8,501 nucleotides of DNA. It comes from Clostridiales bacterium. GTDB taxonomy: Bacteria; Bacillota; Clostridia; Caldicoprobacterales; DTU083. Below, in pieces: positions 6,269-8,501 of this stretch. Made by a program: the position numbers and the translations under genes. The stretch covers positions 1 through 8,501 of the forward strand of contig JAAZEK010000513.1 in the NCBI GenBank assembly GCA_012512335.1. The letters are read 5' to 3'. The stretch's first letter is position 1, and the number at the start of each line of letters is the position of its first letter. The notes beneath the pieces were generated by a model. The model was not told where the DNA came from. It worked only from the letters and a program-made list of their open reading frames with translations, and ran no database searches.

Positions 6269-6287
6269 GTGATGACTTCAGTCAGAT

Positions 6288-6294
6288 AGGAGGT
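6288..6294 (+). promoter_or_regulatory. Strong RBS setting a TTG start for rex at 6301
   Basis: AGGAGGT lies 6 nt before the in-frame TTG at 6301. An upstream in-frame ATG-like reading from 6262 would start inside the operator region and run through this RBS, so it is rejected. Confidence 0.88.
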
Positions 6295-6300
6295 TCAGAG

Positions 6301-6933
6301 TTGGCGCGAGAAAAGAATTATGTTTCAGAAGCTGTAATGAGGCGTATGCCAAAATACTACCGTTATTTAACTGATATGGAATCAAACGGAATTGAAAGGA
6401 TTTCTTCCAAAGAGCTCAGCCAGAGAATGGGCTTAACAGCCTCGCAAATCAGACAAGACTTCAATTGTTTTGGTGGATTTGGGCAACAGGGTTATGGCTA
6501 TAATGTAAGTGAGCTAAGGCAGGAAATACATAATATCCTTGGTTTAACAAATGATAATAATTTTATAGTCATCGGTGCTGGAAATTTAGGTCAAGCCCTT
6601 GCTAATTATACTGGTTTCGAGAAGGAAGGTTTTACGGTAAAAGCTCTTTTTGATATCAATCCTAGGTTAATTGGTTTATCCATTCGAGGTATCCCAGTCT
6701 ATGACATAGATGAGCTTGAGACCCACATTGCTAGGAATCAGGTTCATATGGTAGCTATTTGTACCCCTAAGGAAAAGGCCCAGGAAATAGCTGACAAGGT
6801 GATTGGTTGCGGAATCAAAGCCATTTGGAATTTTGCTGCTATTGATATTGCTACACCACCAGATGTAATCGTAGAAAATGTACACTTAAGCGATAGCTTG
6901 TACACGTTATCATTTCGCATGAATGATTTGTAA
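6301..6933 (+). CDS. rex: Redox-sensing transcriptional repressor Rex
   Basis: A 210-residue (from the TTG) cytosolic dimeric repressor that binds DNA when NAD+ dominates and releases it when NADH rises, typically controlling fermentation and respiration genes. The N-terminal winged helix-turn-helix (about 1-80) shows the family run from SEAVMRRMPKYYRYL through the recognition region TASQIRQDF to FGGFGQQGYGYNV. The C-terminal Rossmann domain begins near residue 87 and has GAGNLGQAL from residue 92, DINPRLIG, the ICTPKEKAQEIADK helix and GIKAIWNFA. The final segment (HLSDSLYTLSFRMNDL) matches the helix swapped between subunits. Length is typical of Firmicute Rex. The promoter carries a good Rex-like palindrome, so the gene is probably autoregulated. 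It is transcribed divergently from the ABC-F gene and ends in its own hairpin terminator before manA. Confidence 0.96.
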   Translation: MAREKNYVSEAVMRRMPKYYRYLTDMESNGIERISSKELSQRMGLTASQIRQDFNCFGGFGQQGYGYNVSELRQEIHNILGLTNDNNFIVIGAGNLGQALANYTGFEKEGFTVKALFDINPRLIGLSIRGIPVYDIDELETHIARNQVHMVAICTPKEKAQEIADKVIGCGIKAIWNFAAIDIATPPDVIVENVHLSDSLYTLSFRMNDL

Positions 6934-6957
6934 TGTTAATTTCAGATAGTAAACCAA

Positions 6958-6990
6958 AAACCCCTTTCTATATGATTGGGGTTTAGTTTT
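6958..6990 (+). terminator. Intrinsic terminator after rex
   Basis: AAACCCC (6958-6964) pairs with GGGGTTT (6978-6984) around a 13-nt loop, followed by AGTTTTGTCAGTTTTC. It starts 24 nt after the rex stop codon. On the minus strand the stem is followed by TTGGTTT, so it may work weakly in both directions. Confidence 0.65.
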
Positions 6991-7013
6991 GTCAGTTTTC
7001 TGCCAGGTTTTCC

Positions 7014-7042
7014 TTTATAATTACTGTGAAACATACTATAAT
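7014..7042 (+). promoter_or_regulatory. Probable manA promoter
   Basis: A perfect -10 TATAAT (7037-7042) has a weak -35 TTTATA (7014-7019) 17 bp upstream. The spacing is ideal and it follows the rex terminator, so manA probably has its own transcript. The leader of about 47 nt shows no riboswitch-like structure. Confidence 0.5.
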
Positions 7043-7096
7043 ACAAAATAAGTGAATGAAATTGCTTAAATAACGAGACTTTGAGGTGGATTAATC

Positions 7097-8155
7097 TTGT
7101 ATCCTTTGTTTTTTTATCCTATACATAAAGAGCGAATATGGGGTGGCCAAAAGCTAGCTGATAAATATAGCAGGAAGCTTGAATATGAAAAAACCGGCGA
7201 AAGCTGGGAAATTGCTTGCCATGAAAACGGTATGGGCATTATACAAAATGGACCATTAAAAGGGATGTCACTTATACAGGCAATTAGCAAGCATGGAGAA
7301 GAACTTTTAGGCTCTGCAGTTTATAATGAAGATTATAAAAAATTTCCGCTTTTAATTAAGATCTTAGATGCTGCTGATGCTCTGTCTGTTCAGGTCCACC
7401 CTGATGATAATTACGCTAATATTTATGAAGACGGAGAACTTGGGAAGACTGAAATGTGGTATATTATCGATGCTAAGCCGGGTTCCAAGCTGGTGTATGG
7501 TGTTAAAGAGAATTGTGATAAGGAAAGCTTTCGAGAAAGCATAGAAGAAGGAAACCTAGAAACATGCTTGCATGAGCTGGAGGTAAAGGCAGGAGATGTG
7601 TTGTTTATTCCAGCAGGCTTAGTACATGCAATTGGAGAAGGAATCCTCATATGTGAGATTCAGCAAAATTCCGATACTACTTATCGAGTATATGATTGGA
7701 ACCGTGTGGATGAAAACGGACAAAAGAGACAGCTCCATATTAATCAAGCGATGGATGTTATTGATTTTCATAACAAGCCAGAGGGTAGTTTGCCAGGTCT
7801 AAAGATAACTGAACTTGGCGGTGAACGTGTATTATATATAGCTACAGATTATTTTGCCATGGATGAACTTAAAGTAGATGGAATGATGGATCTTGAGTTG
7901 GATGGAAAGCGATTCCAAACTCTAACCTGCATTGATGGACAGGGTTGTATCGATTATGGTGATGGAAAAGAGTATATATCAGCAGGGAGTTCTTGTTTGT
8001 TACCAGCATCCTTATCCCAAATAGCTCTCTCTGGAAATGGGACATTTATTAGATCCTGGATTCCATATAAAATACATATAATTCGATTATTAGAGGAACA
8101 TGGTTATTCTAAATCTGATATGGCTGTTATTCCTAGCTTGAGTGAAATGCTATAG
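7097..8155 (+). CDS. manA: Mannose-6-phosphate isomerase, class I (short form)
   Basis: A 352-residue cytosolic Zn-dependent cupin enzyme interconverting mannose 6-phosphate and fructose 6-phosphate. It links mannose use, and mannose-based glycan or GDP-mannose synthesis, to glycolysis. The metal ligands of type I PMI are all visible: Q99 and H101 in SVQVHPDD, E119 in KTEMWYII and H177 in PAGLVHAIG. The active-site Arg (R197) is in TTYRVYDWNR. The N-terminus (PLFFYPIHKERIWGG) is the standard family opening. The short length resembles Bacillus-type ManA/PMI and lacks the helical insertion of the longer enterobacterial/eukaryotic forms. The start is TTG, chosen because GAGGTGGA (7083-7090) lies 6 nt upstream and there is no in-frame ATG before the conserved sequence. 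It is flanked by rex upstream, with a terminator between, and a rhomboid gene 93 bp downstream. Confidence 0.95.
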   Translation: MYPLFFYPIHKERIWGGQKLADKYSRKLEYEKTGESWEIACHENGMGIIQNGPLKGMSLIQAISKHGEELLGSAVYNEDYKKFPLLIKILDAADALSVQVHPDDNYANIYEDGELGKTEMWYIIDAKPGSKLVYGVKENCDKESFRESIEEGNLETCLHELEVKAGDVLFIPAGLVHAIGEGILICEIQQNSDTTYRVYDWNRVDENGQKRQLHINQAMDVIDFHNKPEGSLPGLKITELGGERVLYIATDYFAMDELKVDGMMDLELDGKRFQTLTCIDGQGCIDYGDGKEYISAGSSCLLPASLSQIALSGNGTFIRSWIPYKIHIIRLLEEHGYSKSDMAVIPSLSEML

Positions 8156-8180
8156 AAAAATGTTTTTAGTTATCTTACTG

Positions 8181-8189
8181 TGGTATAGT
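8181..8189 (+). promoter_or_regulatory. Extended -10 promoter candidate for the rhomboid gene
   Basis: TGG-TATAGT is an extended -10 element (TGn plus a 5/6 hexamer). No good -35 box lies 17 bp upstream, which is tolerated by extended -10 promoters. It is about 60 bp ahead of the start codon. Confidence 0.4.
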
Positions 8190-8200
8190 AGTATAAAAGG

Positions 8201-8239
8201 TAAATAGGGATAGATTTATCAGCCCTGTATATCTATTTA
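8201..8239 (+). promoter_or_regulatory. Inverted-repeat leader next to the rhomboid RBS
   Basis: TAAATAG (8201-8207) pairs with CTATTTA (8233-8239), whose last base is the first base of the AGGAGG RBS. ATAGAT (8210-8215) can instead pair with ATCTAT (8231-8236), so the two pairings exclude each other. All pairs but one or two are A-U, so stability is low. Confidence 0.25.
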
Positions 8240-8248
8240 GGAGGAATT

Positions 8249-8501
8249 ATGTCAGATTATTGGCACAGAAAAGATCCCATGGAAGGTGAATATCAACAAC
8301 GATCTTTCGTAAATTTGGATAGACGTCGTCCTTATATAACCTATATATTGCTTGGTTTAAATATCTTAGCATACTTAATCATGACTTTAGCTGGGTATAT
8401 ATATCAATTAAACCAAGGTGAACAACTTATTCTATTTGGTGCAAAGGTTAACATCCTTATTGCCTATGGACAATACTGGAGATTGTTAACAGCTATGTTT
8501 C
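8249..8501 (+). CDS. Rhomboid-family intramembrane serine protease, N-terminal fragment
   Basis: The first 84 residues of a gene that runs off the right edge. The start ATG follows AGGAGG (8239-8244) with a rather short 4-nt gap. A charged cytoplasmic N-terminus (about 1-28, with R25-R26-R27 before the membrane) leads into a first transmembrane segment at about 29-52. The next stretch ends in GQYWRLLTAMF (74-84), the conserved loop of rhomboids in which W-R is nearly invariant and which precedes the membrane-embedded helices. The catalytic G-x-S-G and the His lie beyond the window, so activity cannot be judged. The family cleaves transmembrane segments of membrane proteins; B. subtilis YqgP/GluP is a Firmicute example. 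It may have its own promoter. Confidence 0.85.
   Translation, partial: MSDYWHRKDPMEGEYQQRSFVNLDRRRPYITYILLGLNILAYLIMTLAGYIYQLNQGEQLILFGAKVNILIAYGQYWRLLTAMF

Noticed and set aside
6262..6300. Thirteen-codon N-terminal extension of Rex
   Set aside because: It would begin inside the operator and cross a strong AGGAGGT RBS; the TTG at 6301 gives the normal Rex length and N-terminus.
6989..7021. Alternative manA promoter TTGTCA with TATAAT at 7016-7021
   Set aside because: The spacer would be 21 bp, too long for sigma-A; TATAAT at 7037-7042 with a 17-bp spacer is preferred.
7057..7070. CcpA cre-like sequence TGAAATTGCTTAAA before manA
   Set aside because: It lacks the central CG of the cre consensus and misses three positions, so it is not distinguishable from chance.

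Overview
The window looks like a core-type chromosomal segment of a low-GC Firmicute, most likely Clostridia and possibly Lachnospiraceae. The reasons are AT-rich DNA, strong AGGAGG-type ribosome binding sites, frequent GTG/TTG starts, a Rex redox repressor of the kind with a QDFNCFGGFGQQGYGYNV segment, a DUF3048 lipoprotein and a YdiF-like ABC-F ATPase. No transposase, integrase, phage gene, CRISPR array, tRNA or rRNA is visible. The taxonomic placement is an inference from protein style, not from a search.

Layout, left to right. 1-301 is the C-terminal third of a PfkB-family sugar kinase (+), cut by the window edge. 413-1567 is a mannitol-1-phosphate 5-dehydrogenase-like enzyme (+, GTG start). 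1622-2632 is an unusual two-domain protein (+): a PD-(D/E)xK-like nuclease fold followed by a polynucleotide-kinase-like P-loop domain. 2720-3010 is a small DUF1294 membrane protein (+). A convergent 63-bp gap follows, then a two-gene minus-strand unit transcribed right to left: an ABC-F ATPase (6129-4201), then a YerB/DUF3048 lipoprotein (4147-3074). The 171-bp divergent region at 6130-6300 carries a good sigma-A promoter and a near-palindromic Rex-type operator in front of rex (6301-6933, TTG start). A terminator hairpin separates rex from manA (7097-8155, TTG start). The window ends inside a rhomboid-family intramembrane protease gene (8249 onward).

How the parts fit. If the kinase is a fructokinase (not provable here), the PfkB, MtlD-like and ManA products would all meet at fructose 6-phosphate. 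The MtlD-like enzyme would link that pool to NADH/NAD+, which is the ratio Rex senses. Only rex itself shows a Rex-like operator, so autoregulation is supported but control of the sugar genes is not.

The best candidates for something under-described are three: the nuclease-like/kinase fusion at 1622-2632; a 12-bp perfect inverted repeat inside the DUF1294 gene that reads as an intrinsic terminator for the opposing minus-strand operon; and the changed family signature in the MtlD-like enzyme.
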